A stretch of DNA of 64,000 nucleotides from Salminus brasiliensis (taxonomy: Eukaryota; Chordata; Actinopteri; Characiformes; Bryconidae), in the NCBI RefSeq assembly GCF_030463535.1, contig NC_132887.1:17475358-17539357 (forward strand). Reading direction: 5' to 3'. Shown here piece by piece: positions 21,177-35,400 of this stretch. Within the stretch, counting starts at the first letter, position 1. Each line of letters starts with the position of its first letter. The notes beneath the pieces were generated by a model. The model made no database searches. It saw only the letters and a program-made list of their open reading frames with translations, and was not told the origin of the DNA. The position numbers were made by a program, and so were the translations under genes.

Positions 21177-24100
21177 TTTCCGCCTCGTCCCCGCTCCCTC
21201 TCAAGCCCCTCTCCTTCTTCAAAATAAATAGGATGGATTCAGGTATCAGATACAAGGTGAAAAGTCAAGACTGTGCCTTTGCGAAACATTTCACAGTCAC
21301 GAAAAACGCCTAACTTCGTGCTTTCGCCGTTCTCTCTGCCAAGTGGAAAAACATTACACGGTAGGGGGTGGAACATACCACCCACTTACGCCTACTTTAT
21401 ACGGGGGGGAGGCCGGATTACAACCTTTACACACATTAAAATCTGTCTTTCCGTTTTTTAACATTTCATACGCTATAATATTATAATCATGTACGTAAAC
21501 CTCAGAATTAAGTACCTGTTTGCCAAGATTATTCCCAGGGAAATAACTTGGAGGTGAAAGTACAGTCTCCCCCTTGAGTGGAGCAGCCCTGGGCCGCCAC
21601 GGTCTGAGGCGGCACCTTCAATTATGTAAACAAAGAGTAACAGTTGAAAATATTTAAAGGGATACTCACACTGATGGCTGGGCTTAATCAAGCTGGATAA
21701 GCTCTCCACCCCGATGGGTTTAGTTTGTTAGAGTGGAAATGTAGTTGGAAATTTGGAATTTCTTTTAGCTGAAACTAGTTTTTTGGACGTTGCCGGTCTG
21801 TATCGAGCAGCGCTGAATGTGAGAGTGCTTTTAAGAGGGGAATTCTGCTGCTTCACGTCTTTAAACAGGAAGCTGTAGACCTAATGTTTGGAAAGAATTT
21901 ATAACAGCAGGTCAGCATTTCTGAGAAAACAGGCAGACTTTCAGACACCGTTTTGCTGGAATGTTAAGAAACCGCTTAACTGCAGTAAAGCAGCTCTCTA
22001 GGTTCAGAAGACAGAATCTGAACACAGCTGAAATAAGGGCACCAATAAACTGGGACGCTCTGTTCCAGACATGTAAAACCAGTGTTTGTAGCAACAAGGT
22101 TTGGAAATGCTTATGAGGCCATAATGTGACACATCAGACTGTGCTGTTAATGGTCACTGTAGTGTACCATCAACAGCTAAGACAAACATCACCCTTGCTG
22201 TCTTTTTGTTGCTGCAAAGGATCAGTGCACATGAATGAGCCATTTGCTCTTGGACAATGTTGTTGGTCCTAGCAGTCATACCCCGGGTAAGTCAAAGACA
22301 GAATCACACCATATGACTTTCTATAGCAAATCCCTGCAGCATGCTGGAAATGAGTTTTTGAAACCTCACCCTGTATGTCTTTAGAACTGTAATTCAGCTA
22401 TATTGGGCCTTGTGTATCATAAGCTCTCTATACAATACTGGACAAACTTCCCAGGCATGTCTACCTCTTGCCTTTTGTCACCGGCCCAGCCATTCACACA
22501 TCCCTGATGAATGTGTCACCTCCAGTTTGCACAGTTGTCGCTTTCTGGCCCTCTCTTCCTCTGACCCCCATTTGCCAGTAAGTAAGTAAACAGGTAAGGA
22601 TGTGGAATACTTAGACAACTTGTGGCATTTAAAAAAAAAAGTAAAAAAAGATCATATGTTTGACACGTACTGAAATGTTTAATATATGCTAAACATTGAA
22701 GTTTAGTCATTATTTAATGTATTTCTTTTGGTTTCACATGAAGGAAATAGCATCAGACTGTGTGTAAAGTACTTGATTTACTGCTAGAGTTTAATCTGAT
22801 GTAACATTTAATTTGGGTGGAACTGAATTCTATTTATTATAGATAATAAACTCAATATCCACGTTATTCATACCGCAGTAGACATACCAGTCTTTACATT
22901 TGCAGAGGATTAGAACTGAAATGACCATTCATCACACTATAGTTGGTGAGTTTTAATCTCCACGACACTAATCTGTTTTTAATCTGTTGTTAACACAGCA
23001 GGCTAGTCTGAAACTCTGCTCCCTTTGTTTCTATTATCATGTTTATTCAGTTCACTCCATTCGGAGTCAATCAAGCCAGACCTCAACAAATCCACAGTTT
23101 GTTCTGGTGAAAGACAACGATATGCCGTAAACACCAGGCCGCTAATCCTGGGGTTACTTACAGCAACCGCTGTGTATGTGGTGTTGTGCGAGAAGTGGCT
23201 CAGCAAAAGAATACAGTAACTTTAGACCGAAAACTTTGATCCAGTCTCCAAAGCACACTCACAAACACACTTCCAGAGAAAGGATCAAAGGCTTGCGTCG
23301 CACATACCATCTTGATGGGTTACAGATGCAAGGAGCCGTTGTTCTTATAAGATATGTGTCTGGTTTTAATCTGTGCAGTGAGTGTTTGTGTGAGTGTGAG
23401 TGCACACAATAGAGAAGCCAACTGTCAGGAAGACAAAAGTCATGACACATTTCCTCAGAGTGCGGAAAGTGGGATTGTGCAATAGTGACGCATGTGGCAT
23501 GTGGACTGGATTGTGACGTGTATGAGGCCTGCTGCCAATTGCTCATCATTACCGCTTCCTCTCATGTGTTATTATGGTTTTACACAGGAATTACTATGAA
23601 CGTTATGCCTGCTGTCGATTGTAGCAAACCTGAGGGCCTGGGCTAAACTAGCAGGTCTGTGCTTATGCTATGCAAACAACCATAACAAATGACCTCTTGA
23701 GGATGTTCTGCCTTTGAGGCGCATGATGACAGCAAAGCGTCAAGGTGATCTTTGGAAAGGTGTTGATTCATGCAGGTATAGCTTTCCACAGAGTGGTAAT
23801 GCCTTACTCTGCGTTTATATGATCTCCTTCCAAAATCACCGGCTGCAGCGAGCCCTGCTCAGCAGCCAGAGCCTAATGACTTGCTTGCAAACACAGCTGA
23901 CCATCACTCTTTTACATGCTGACCGGTTAGTCCAAAAATCAGATTTACATGAAAAAAATACTTCCCCCATCTCAACTCTTTTCCATTTTTGCACATTTGT
24001 CAGTTTCATATCTTAATACAAATGTACTGTCCAGCAGGGAGAACAGGAGAAAAGACAAAGCACAGTTTTTAAATGATCATTTATCCCTTTGAAGCACGGT

Positions 24101-24723
24101 GGTCACTGGAAGACACTGCTTTGTTTTCTCTCCATTTTCACTTTGCATTTGTGGTCAAACAGGAAACCTCTAGATTTCCCAAAATATGTGTAATGTTTTC
24201 TAGGGATAGCTAAAAAAATAGTAGCATGCAGGAAAAGATGTGCGAACTGTAGCTTTTCTCCAATTGACTGACCCTGTGGGCTTTTTTTAGGTGTCATAAA
24301 CTAACCTGTAAACCTGTAATCTGAACTAAAACTTTCCAACCTGCTACCACTGAAACATGAAAGCTATTTAGCAATCAACATTCTCATGGAGGTAAAAAAA
24401 AAGTCACCATAATGTCAAGATTACTGGCACTCTTGCAAAAATGGAAGTAATTCCTGTGCATCAACCAGACAAAGTGGTTTTATCTTTATTACAAAACATT
24501 AAACCAGACAATGCAATCCTAGAGCAAACTGAGTATTAGGTGGAAAAACTAAATGATGTAATCAGCACCACCTAATGCACAGAAATGACCCTTTGACCCT
24601 GCACCCAAAAACATTACTCCCTAAATCTGTTTTTTTACAATGGTTTGTAATTTATTCATTTCAGTAAATCTGTGATTTTGATAGAAATCCGATATCAGGT
24701 ATATTAAAGAGTCTGTCCTGCTT

Positions 24724-24790
24724 TCACACTTAAAGTAGCTGAATGCATTCATTAGAAGGGATTTCCACAAACGTTTGGACTTATGCTTCA
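24724..24790 (+). mobile_element. MITE terminal fragment (CACTATAT family)
   Basis: TGAATGCATTCATTAGAAGG followed by CCACAAACGTTTGGAC matches the right end of the 10169-10704 element. It abuts a second transposon remnant, so one element probably inserted into or beside the other. Confidence 0.6.
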
Positions 24791-24794
24791 ACAA

Positions 24795-25566
24795 TTGCAA
24801 CAACACTTTTCCTTTTAATTCAGGATTTTGACACTGCCACTTCAAAACCCTCAGTTTGCTTCTTTTAAACCATTCAGAGATGGACTTGCTTTTGTGCTTC
24901 AGATCATTGTCTTGCTGCATAACCCATTTGCACCTGAGCTTCAGATCACAGACTGAGGTTATCCTACAGGATTCTTTTGAAGAGAGCATCCTTGCACGGT
25001 TGCACTACCCATCTTTCAGAAAGGTTCACCTTTAGTTGTGACATATATGAGGCATGCCTTTATGTTTCTCTTGGTTAGCGGTGGTTTTCATCTTGCAGCT
25101 CTGCAAGACTCTTGCAGTCTGTTATTAATGGTGGAATAATGAACGCTGCCCGTATCTTAGCTGAACACAGGCTTTGATTATTTTGGGACTTCCTGAATGA
25201 GTTGTTGCAGTGCTCCTGAATACATTTTGGTCAACTCTAAGAAGATAAACCCCTGTTTATTTGTAAATGAGAGCGTTCTCTGTGCGTTCCTGAAGTCCCA
25301 GAGTCTTAGAAATGGCTCTGTAGCCCATTTCAGTAATCAAACCTGGGTGTGTCTAGTTAAATAAAGTTTTTTTAATATTCATTATTTCATTGATTTACTT
25401 ATTAATTTTTTTTATACCCATGGTCAGTTGGTGTTGGGTAATGATGCTTTCTTTCAATAAATGACATTTTTGAAAGAATATTTTTTTTGTGTTGATTTGA
25501 GTCAGTTTAGTTAATATGAAACAAAGTGTGAAAAAAATAAAGACAACCACTTTTTACAGCACTGTA
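24795..25566 (-). mobile_element. degraded non-autonomous DNA transposon, teleost type
   Basis: The order of ATCATTGTCTTGCTGCATAA, TTAGAAATGGCTCTGTAGCC, TCAAACCTGGGTGTGTCTAG and a terminal CACTTTTTACAGCACTGTA matches a DNA element family I know to be abundant in fish genomes. There is no intact ORF. Boundaries are approximate. Confidence 0.6.
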
Positions 25567-26999
25567 ATTTTTCCCTTCCATTCCCATGGTTCAGAAACTG
25601 GATAACTTAATACGCTGTACTTCTGCTATTTGTAAAAGTGGATAAAAGCAGAGACAAAACTCAGCTTCAGGATCGTTTCTATTACTGTTTTTAGCTCTGG
25701 ATTTTTTCCTTTTTGCTCATTTCTATAGATAACAGTATGTCATATAGTGGCAGAAAGTGTGTGAGAATTGGGGCATGCTGTTTGCACAGTGCTAAAATGC
25801 TGGTTATAAGGCTGCACTGTTAGTTACGTCAGCCTGATAGCACCAGTGCAAAACTAAAGAAGTAAACCTTGGACACCAATTAGTTCTTTAATAATCGACA
25901 GGTTTTTGAGGTCAGAGGAAAACAAAACAATGCTGTAAAGTCCTGCACACTGTTCCCAGCGTTTTCCTGCGATTATAGGAAAAAGTAATGCTTCACTAGC
26001 AGGGAAACAAATGCGTCAACCGAAGAATGAGTGCATACTGTTCTCTAAGAAGCACCACTCCTGGAATTTATTTCCAAATGTTTGCCTCCATTGCCAATTT
26101 TTGTCCTATTACTTCTTTATTTATGGCTGATACATTATGACATGAGCATTGCATGGTAACAGTTGCATGTTATCACACCATGTTAAAAAGCCGGCCTTAC
26201 ACTTAAAAAATGTTGGTCTGTACCATGTATCATGTTGTAGATTGTGTGAGTCATTGACTTGGCTTGGTCTGATATTATGCTGGGCAGGCTGTGCTGTGGG
26301 ATTTGGGTGGGTGTTAGGATCTCCATGCTGACGAGGTCAGGGCCACGGGGAAGGTTTGGGATCAGCTGACTGCAGTGTGATATGTAGGGAGAATGGCTGG
26401 AATGTGCTGAAGCCGTGCTACACAGTCTGCTGACCTAAGAACTGCACAAAAGTGCCATTATTGTGCACGTCATGGCCCTCGCACAGAGTGGTGGGAAGTT
26501 CAGGTGGCAGAGTTGGCGAAGGTGGACCTAATTCAGAATGAAAATGGCGTCGGTCAGCTTCCCACTGTAGACCTAGTAAACATGTTCAATATACACTTCA
26601 TGTTTAAACAAGTTACATCCCTCCAGCCCTGTGTGTACTCTGTACCTGGGTAATGTGGAACCTGCAATCTTCTTGTCCTGTAGTTCCTATTTTGTTACAT
26701 GTACTGTCTTTTTACATTGTGTTTCATGTGACGTGACTCATGTTTAGGCCCTTTAGGTACATCAGCTCTGTGCTTTGTGTTCATTACTCTCTACAGGATC
26801 ATCTTTCCCACAGTAATACATCATGCCTGAAAACTGGTTTCTTGGTGCCTTGTCATGAACTTATACTATAGTAAAAGTGACATTTGGACAGTATCAATCA
26901 TGTCAACTAGTGCAGGAAGATCTCTGAGCATTCAAGTCTGTTTCCATATTTTGTTAAAGCTGACTGCTGTTTATTGAAGTCTATTCCCTGTGAACATCT

Positions 27000-27720
27000 G
27001 TGCTTTATAGTAAGACTTCAACACTGGGTAGGGCCTCCTTTTGCTCTCAGAACATCCTTAGTTCTTAAAGGCCTGGATTCTGCAAGATGTTGGAGCAGAA
27101 GCTCAAGGGAACATAATTGCATCACATAATTCTGCAAGTTCATCAGGTTCCCATTCTACCGCATCATAAAGCTACTGCACTGGGTTCAGATCTGGTGACT
27201 GTAAAGACCACTGACTCACTAACATGAGCCTGTGCACACTGCAGTCTCAGCTTTCTGTTCTTGGCTGACTAAAGTGGACCTAGATGCATTCTTTTGTTGT
27301 TGCAGACCAAACCGCATCAAGTTTAGATGTGTTGTGCATTCGCAGATGCTCACCTGTTCACCACATTTGCAAAGTAGTTAGAGTTACTAGTCCTTTTAAA
27401 AGGAGTTTCTGACTGCAGAATCACTGCTCACTGGCTGCCTTTTCTGTATCACACCATTGAGTAACCACTAGTGCATGAAAAAAAAACCCAGGACATCAGC
27501 AGTTCTAAAAATACTCAAACCAATCATGTCACACTCAAAATCAGAGATCACCCTCCACCTTCTTGTGGTTGATAAACATTACTGAAAGCCGTTAGTCTGT
27601 ATCTGCAAGACTGTATGCATTGCCCTGCTGTCACAATTGGCTGGTTAGACAACTATGTGCATGAGTACATATTCAGGTCTTCATAAATTGCTTGGTGGAG
27701 GGTGTCAGTAAACTGTTTAG
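27000..27720 (-). mobile_element. degraded, internally deleted Tc1-like transposon
   Basis: On the plus strand, GGGTAGGGCCTCCTTTTGC, GATCTGGTGACTGTAAAG, AATCACTGCTCACTGGCTG and AGCAGTTCTAAAAATACTCA fall in the order expected for the antisense of a teleost Tc1-like transposase gene. The central catalytic part is missing and the remainder carries stops, so the element is dead. Confidence 0.65.
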
Positions 27721-28559
27721 CTGTTGGATAGAAATAAAAAAGAACTCAATATGCAATAATCACACTTTTTCCTATGCATAAAAGCTTCAAGAGGAAATAA
27801 ATCTGGCTGGTGAAGTGAGAAACAAGTCTCTCGCTGAATGACCGGTGTTGCACATTGCAACCTGGCAACCTGCCGCAATGGGACATGCTGGCATTGTTAA
27901 AGAACCTACATTAAAGAATGTTGTGCAGTTACTTCTTACTCACCACTGAAGCAAAAGACAACATGGCAGGTGTGGTTACCACAGTCTCACCTCTGTGAAA
28001 AGCATAGCTGAAAGTGCGCCTACAGTACCGTAACCCTCTAATACAACATGATGCACAGGGTCTAACAAATTAGAAACAGCAGAAAGTCTAGTTTTTTTTC
28101 TGGCTAAAATTGGTCTTTAGACCAAGTATCTAATTTTCCTGCTGTATGAGGCAGAAGCTGGAGGATCACTGCCCCCAACTGACTAATATGAGACAGTGCA
28201 ATAAACCAACATACTGTTGCGGTCACGCAAAAAGCTTCTATCAAAATATCTTTGAAACAGCAATATTTTTACATACAGTAAAATGTCTTAACTTTCCAAT
28301 GATAGTGAAACCATTCATCATGACACTTAATGACATTAAATTAAATAAATAAAATAAAAATAGATAAAAAATAGTAAAAAAGGAAATAAGGCTTTTCCTG
28401 TGATCAATAAAAATGAAATACAATCTGACCATGGTTACCCATTTATGTAGATGTGTACAATCACTGCACCAACTGTAATGTACACTCACAGAAACTGTAA
28501 AAGACTGCAGCCAACACACTAAACAAAGCAAACACGTAACAAATTTATCAAGCATCCCT

Positions 28560-29478
28560 TTTAATAACGGTTCACCTGTTTTACAAAAAAAATGAAATAT
28601 TCTTTGTTAATGAAATTAGCAACAGTATAGAGTGTATAGATTAGATTGGAGATGCCTCTTTTTCTCCCTCTTTCTTTGAGAAGTAGTTACAGTAGAAGAA
28701 ACCGCTGCTCTGCGCAACTGACCTCCAGTACTAGCAGTCAAAAAGCGCAGAACAGACTCAAACCGCCTGCTTTAGTCGTTAACACAGCTCTTACTTACAA
28801 TGTACTCTGGAAAACAAATACCATAACATTCAGAAAACTCAAGAGTGTGTGTATGTGTGCACAGGAGTGTATTTGGTCGTATGTATGCGTAATGTACATA
28901 CATTGCAAGACACGAGCTGGAAACAACGTAGTGAGTGTCAGTAGATCCTAACAGTTATCTTATAGTCTTTAAAATAAACACAAATATCCGCAAATGCCAT
29001 TTTTACGAAAGGATTAAAAACCCCTCCTGTCAAACTGAGCTAACAAAAGTAGTATTCAAAGTGTTTTGACTGAAAAGGGGTAAAAATTAAATCGAAACTC
29101 AAGACACGTCTAACCGTTGCGTATATTCGGATGCCTTTGCTCTGGGAACTCTACTGAAAATGAGGAATGCCATTGCAGAGGAGTTGACAGCCATCATGAG
29201 AAGAAAGGATCCGGTTTGATTGGTTCTTGGAGTGTCTATACTGCCGGGTTTCAGCCCCTCCCAGTCCTCTCCTTAGCAGGGTCTTGGTCTTGAAGAGAAG
29301 GGGAGATGGTCTACCACTTACATAGCAGGTTGCAGGTGCTGTGGGTTTGGAGAGCACACATCAGATCTGGTATGAAGGGAAGCAGGAAGGGGCCAGAGTT
29401 TGACAGGGTTTAGATGGGGCGTAGAGACTGGAACTGGCCATTAGAAGACACACTGACACCACCTTTTCTTTCTTTCAG
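28560..29478 (-). other. ktn1: ktn1 3' UTR (approximate)
   Basis: Follows the ktn1 TAA stop at 29479-29481. A complement of the ATTAAA signal lies near 28560-28565, which I take as a tentative end. No ORF or repeat of note is visible inside. Confidence 0.45.
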
Positions 29479-32400
29479 TTACTTATCTCCATTGTCCTAA
29501 GATAAGGTGCAAAGACAGAGAAAACAAAATTAGACAGTTATCCAATCAAAATCAAGTATGCAATCTGATGATCTGCTTAACATACTGCGAATCTCGAATA
29601 CAGGAGAAAGTCCTTCACAGGTAAATATAATTAGGACTTCATTTATTGGACAGGACTTTATTCTTTTGTTTTGCAAAATTTCTGCATAATTTGTTTATAT
29701 AACTTACAATATAAATAATTTTTCTAATGGTTCTAAGAAATCTGCTTTACGCCAAAACCTTTTCGTTAAACAATGTCTCAGTCATCAGATGACCTATTGG
29801 TAGTCATTTCAAGTAATATGATGTAACTTTCAGAGACATTAAACACTTCAGACATCTGATTCCATTCACCACCAAATAATGACTTGGTATATATCTGTAC
29901 AACTGAGCACTTCACAGCCAACAACTCTAAATGACTCTTTACATCTTAATCATTTAGTTATGCAGGAATGTTGACAATTTGATGGAAATTCTTTTCAGTT
30001 CTCACCCTCTCTTGCCCCTTGGTGAGCTGTCTGTTCACGGCCTGTAGTAATTCCTGTAGTTCCCGTACTGTCTGGTTTAACCCTGCAGTCATCTTCTCCT
30101 TGCGGTCGATGTCCTCCTGGGAAAAACATAGGAAAACAAACTGGTCAGCAAATTTAGTTACATGTTGGCAAAACCTGCTACACAGTTTTTAGCATTTTAG
30201 TCGCAGTGCCAAATTGCCCACCCTGAAGTTTGTGATGAGCAGGGGCCCCCGACATAGCTTGCATGGTCTCTATGCATATTAGAAGCAGTCAATAACACGG
30301 TTGGAACACGGTACATTTTTTGACATCAGTACTGATTGCTGGAGTTGGTTTTATATGGGCATACATTTGGCATGCTGTTTCAGCTGCGACCACAACAAGC
30401 AATTTTTTTTAAACATTTATCGTCACTTGAATTACCCACAATACAAGTTACAAAGACTGTGCTCTCACCGTTTGCATGGTAAGGTTACTGTTCTGGATCA
30501 GGTCACCCTGGCCAGTCTCCTTCAGGATCTCCTCCTGGATTAGCTCCAAAGACTGCTGGGCCTGTGACCAGTACAGACACAGATGTAAACAAAGAGAGAG
30601 AGAGGTAAACACCAGAGATATACAAGCCTGTCTTGAATCAAAAGTGAATCACAACAGTAGTAGTACTATGTTTTGCACCGACACCTTACCTTGTAAAGAT
30701 CTCCAGCTACTTTCTGCCGTTCACTCTCTTCCGTCTCCAGCTTGCCCAGGGTCTCGGTCAGCTGGGTCTTCAGCTGCAACAGAAAACGGCACATTCAACC
30801 AGGCTCCTCACTGTGGGTAAATTACTACCACAATCATGAACCTGCTTTGAAGAGATACGCTTGACCAGATGTTCCCAAACTTAATAAGGCTCCTGCTTGT
30901 TCCCCTTTGACCTCCACATTACAACAATGTCTGGGATCAATTCTGGGGAAGAGGAGTAGCCTAAAAGATTAACAATAGTACTGGGCTTGTCCTAGCATGT
31001 GACTCATGTTCTAAAATATATTCCCTTGAGGATAATATTAAGCTTATGAGGTGAACCATTAATGAAGCAAGTAGGAACCTGAGTAGTTGTGCAACCTTTC
31101 CTTAATTGGGTGAGAATAACATGTCTATCAGGTTTCTGTACATGCATATTCCAAAGACCAAATTTACACAAAGGCTAAAAACCGTTCTTAAACCAAGAGC
31201 ACTAAACAAAACATTAGATACAAGACAAACACCAATAGAACACAATAGAAAACACGGGTTAGGACATATGAACAACCGACCACACCCAAAGACCTATATA
31301 AACATTGAGTGACACAGACAAAACAGCTGGACAGGACTGTGTTTGTACAAGTGTATGTGGTGCATTCCAAGGTTGGTTTAGAAGCAAAAGTACCAAGAAA
31401 GCAAGCTAGTTAAGTCACCCCAGGGTCACAGTGTCTAAGGTGTTAGTTAGCTGATTCAAGCATATTCTCGGCAAGGAGCATCCATCCTCCATCATGTTCT
31501 CCGCACTCCACAATGGCCACTAATCAATGTGAAACTTTGAATTAGACTTTATTTTAAAGAAAAACAACCATTCATTATGATTATGGATAGTGGATAGAAA
31601 CTCTTTGCCATATAACAGCAGTGGTGAGAAGCCGAGGGACCCTGACCAGGTGCTAGCTCAGGTGTGGGACAGCAGAGCGATTTAGAGCTACTTCATTATG
31701 GCATGGGGGAAAAATCTTACCAAATTCAGCTCTTCATTCTGCCTGACTGCCTCTGTATATGAGCCATCGAGTTTGCTTTGTAACTCAGTCAAGAGATCTT
31801 TGAGCTGAAATGAAGTTTGACATATTTAAAGATCTGTGCGTGCGAGTCAGAGTGTGGAGGGGATTTAGAAGCAGATGTGAATGCCACACAGAGCACAATG
31901 AGGGAGGACTGGGTATTGAAATTAAGGGCTCCCTGCAAGTGCATTTGCACCTGCATACATCCTTGAACTGAAAGTGATTACTTAATTTAAATAAATGAGC
32001 TCTCTACTACTCTAATGCAGATACTAATAAGATAACTTTAACAATTGGAATCTAGGTAGTGCACATAATAATCCTTGTATGTGCAAACTACTATACAATC
32101 ACCTGTATTCCAAAAAATATTTGACACTAGATTTACACCCACAAATAAACATCACATACTCGGCCACTGAAGACTGTAGATATAAGCCCAAGTCCTGACA
32201 TTTGTTAGTGGGTAGATAATAAAAATAAATATAGATGTGTGCCAACCTCTCAAAAATACTGTTTAATGAATATGCATGATTTGTACATGAAGAATATCAG
32301 GAGCTGAGCTATCGGGTAAGACAGACCCAGAAAACTATTACCCAGAAAGGTAAAAGTTGTATAGGAACCACAAAACTCAAATGTTAGAAATCTCCACAAT

Positions 32401-35400
32401 AAACTACACAAGCTACTGTTAGACCAAATGAAACATGATTACAAGACAAACACAGACCAAGAGACACATGACAGATCAAGAGTATAAACCAAGGCTTCTC
32501 CAGCATGCATCAGATGGCTACTTTGCTTACCTCTCTGACCTCAGACACATAGGTGGCGCTCTCACGCTCTGCTCTCTCCAGTTCAGACTCTAGGTGCTCC
32601 TTATCTCTTCTCAGCTAAAATGACAAAAATTTAAGACATGTCAGATTTAAATGTGTCCTCTAACTAATGGAATATAACCATTACACTACACAGCTCACAT
32701 CTCAGTGTATTACAGTCAGCACCTGCTGGTTTATTACTGTAAACAAATTGAGTAAGTATATTGCAAACTTAACATTTATGAAACTAAGTAATAATACACT
32801 GAGGGCAAAAAATGTGGCAAAATGTCCTGATTTCCTCTTTGATTTGTATTTGATTAGAAAAATAAAAGCAAACTCACACTCTCCAATTCTCCATCTGAGC
32901 CTAGTCTGTCCACTTCCTGTTCCAGCACGGTCACCTTCAAGGTCATCTGCACAGTTCAATTAACAGGTCATTTTTTTAAAGTCTCAACAAGAGAAATGGT
33001 GAACATATTTCAAATTACAAGACATTAAAGTCTAGATCATAAAACATTATTTACACTGGAAAACTGAAATTGGGATTAGAGAGCCCCATACACACACTGG
33101 AAACAAAGAGTACAATGTTTACATACTACAGTAATCTAATTTTAAAGAGCAAAACTCAGTTTTCCATGATGTGATCGTGAGATTGATACCCTTGTCCTAC
33201 CTGGTAACATGACATGGTAAAAACCCACATTGCTCACAGCAAAAAATGGGAAAGCCTGAATGTTCAGATTTCAGACTTTAATTTTGTTCTCTAGTGAAAT
33301 GACAAAATGCCAGACTATTGATGCCTGGTGGAATTATTGTCAAACTTACCTCTCGGAGATCAGTCTGGGCCTGTTCCAACTTCTCCTTCCAGCGGCACTC
33401 TTCCTGTTCCACACTGCTCTGGAGCCGCTGCAAAATGCCCTCCTGACAACAACAAATTCAAATGACATTACAGCCTGGGACAGGCACAACTTCCAATCAC
33501 ATAATTCCACCTAGTTCACATGGCCCAAACCTACCAACACTCCAAAGAGAAGTTAAGTTCAAACACTTGGTTTACAGGATCAGCGAGTCAAAGGAACATA
33601 AGTCTTTCACTGCCATTTTTAAAAATATGACCCAACATTAAACTGCTAGTATTGGTTACTGAACCATTAAACTCTACTATGAAAACATCACATAAAAAAA
33701 AATTAAAAAGGAAGAAATAAAGCCCTCTTACAGTCTCCGCTAGAACTTTCTTGTACGTTTCGCAGTCTTTCTGTAGAACTTTCTGGGCCTCCTCAGCTTC
33801 CTTCAGCTTTTCGTTCAAACTCTGTTGAGAACATTGGTAGCCCTCAGTAACAGTATATGAATAGAGGACCTAAAATAACACACATTTGCTTCTTCCTCAA
33901 GAGAGGCTTCCTAGACACTGTCAAACCAATTCAATCTCTCCAAGAATGAAGATGTCATCACCTTGGCATCACCATCCTCTGTGGCTGGTCCAACATTTGT
34001 TTCTGTGGCAACAGCAGACTCTCCAGATGAGGCCTCCACCATGGAGCTCTCAAAGTTCTGCAACCACTTCTTATGATTCTGAGGAAACAAGATGGTCCTA
34101 TTGAATCACAGATTTTTAGACTTCCTGGAAATTTCCATGTGTCCATTCATTTGCTCACCTGTTCAGTGGGCAGGGGAACGTGTGGGAGGAGTCTGTGCAG
34201 AACTGCCCGACATTCGGCCTCTGCAGACTCCAGCGCTGTCTGACTCTCCTACAGAGGAACACAACAGCGCATCCAACAATTAGTAAGTAATTCACTCAGT
34301 CAATTACTATCCGAAACATTGGCTGTAAACTGTGCACATTTCTGTGAACAATCACACCCCAAATCCCAATAACCTCACCAGTGTCAACATATGTGGGTTA
34401 ACTGAGAAGACCTAGAACAGCAGAGGAGACATCCAACTACAACTCACCCGTGAGTGCCCCCCTAATGCGAACACATTATACCCAGACCATCTAAACACTG
34501 CAAACTGACGGCCCCCCTCTCTTCATTTTTCCTGAGCTGACCATTGTCCAAACCCAGCCAGTCGCACCAACTGAAAGCAGGTGGTGTAACAGACAAAAGA
34601 AGAACAGAGTCCATTATATAGACTCTTAACATGACAAATATAATAAAGCCTGCGTCTCAGGTGGTGCCATGTACTATAACCAAAGGCCCTTGATTATGCT
34701 ACTGGTTGTGCCAAGTTAAGTATCTATGTGGTCACATGGACCATTTAAACACTGTAAGACTCCAGGCATGCTGAAGCGTTAAGTTGTGTTGTGTGACCAG
34801 GGCTTTAAAATGATTCCATAAAGGCTTATTATTTTCTAATGGTGCAGGAGAGTCATTGACCTTCAGGACAGGAGGCATTACACAACTTGTGTTAGACTTG
34901 TGTTAAAGGAGAGCTGAAACAATGAGAAGTAACTAAAATAAAACCAGGGAGAAAATAAAATAAATAATAATAAAAAATAAATAAATAAATAAATAAATAC
35001 AAACAAAACCGGTACAAGCCTAGTACTTTAAATTTAAATCTAAATTTATGTCATATATTACTGTGTGTATATACAGTGGCATGCAAAGGTTATTACTGTG
35101 AACAGCTAAACAAATAACAGATTACTTGATTTTTCAAGAAGTATCAAGTTAAAGCTTCAATTGTTTTAATATGTTAAGCAATATTGTTTTATGTCCATCT
35201 TTTACACTTTCAGAATAACAAAAAAGGAAAAGAGCCCCAAAGCAGATGTTTGGGCACCTTTGGTGCCCAGAATTTAAAAACACCAGTTTGCTTAACCTTC
35301 CTGAAGTTCTTTTGCAGTCAGACTCGAGTGGCGGTGCACTATTATATTTTTTCTAGCAACACCTGAGTTATCAGGGGGACGAGCGGAAAACAATCCCCAC

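Larger units (their letters stand above)
20400..21450 (-). promoter_or_regulatory. peli2: CpG-enriched promoter and first-exon region of peli2
   Basis: CpG dinucleotides are visibly denser here than in the surrounding AT-rich intron and intergenic DNA, for example GCGTGCG, CGCGAGAG and GAGCGCGTC. The region brackets the peli2 start codon at 21065-21067. No TATA box at a convincing distance was seen. The transcription start cannot be placed from sequence alone. Confidence 0.5.
21451..28559. other. intergenic region between ktn1 3' end and peli2 5' end
   Basis: About 7 kb with no gene I can support on either strand. It contains a small MITE fragment (24724-24790) and two degraded DNA transposon pieces (24795-25566 and 27000-27720). 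The longest ORFs here, 101-122 codons near 24621-24989 and 28241-28555, lack family resemblance; the first overlaps a transposon. Confidence 0.7.
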
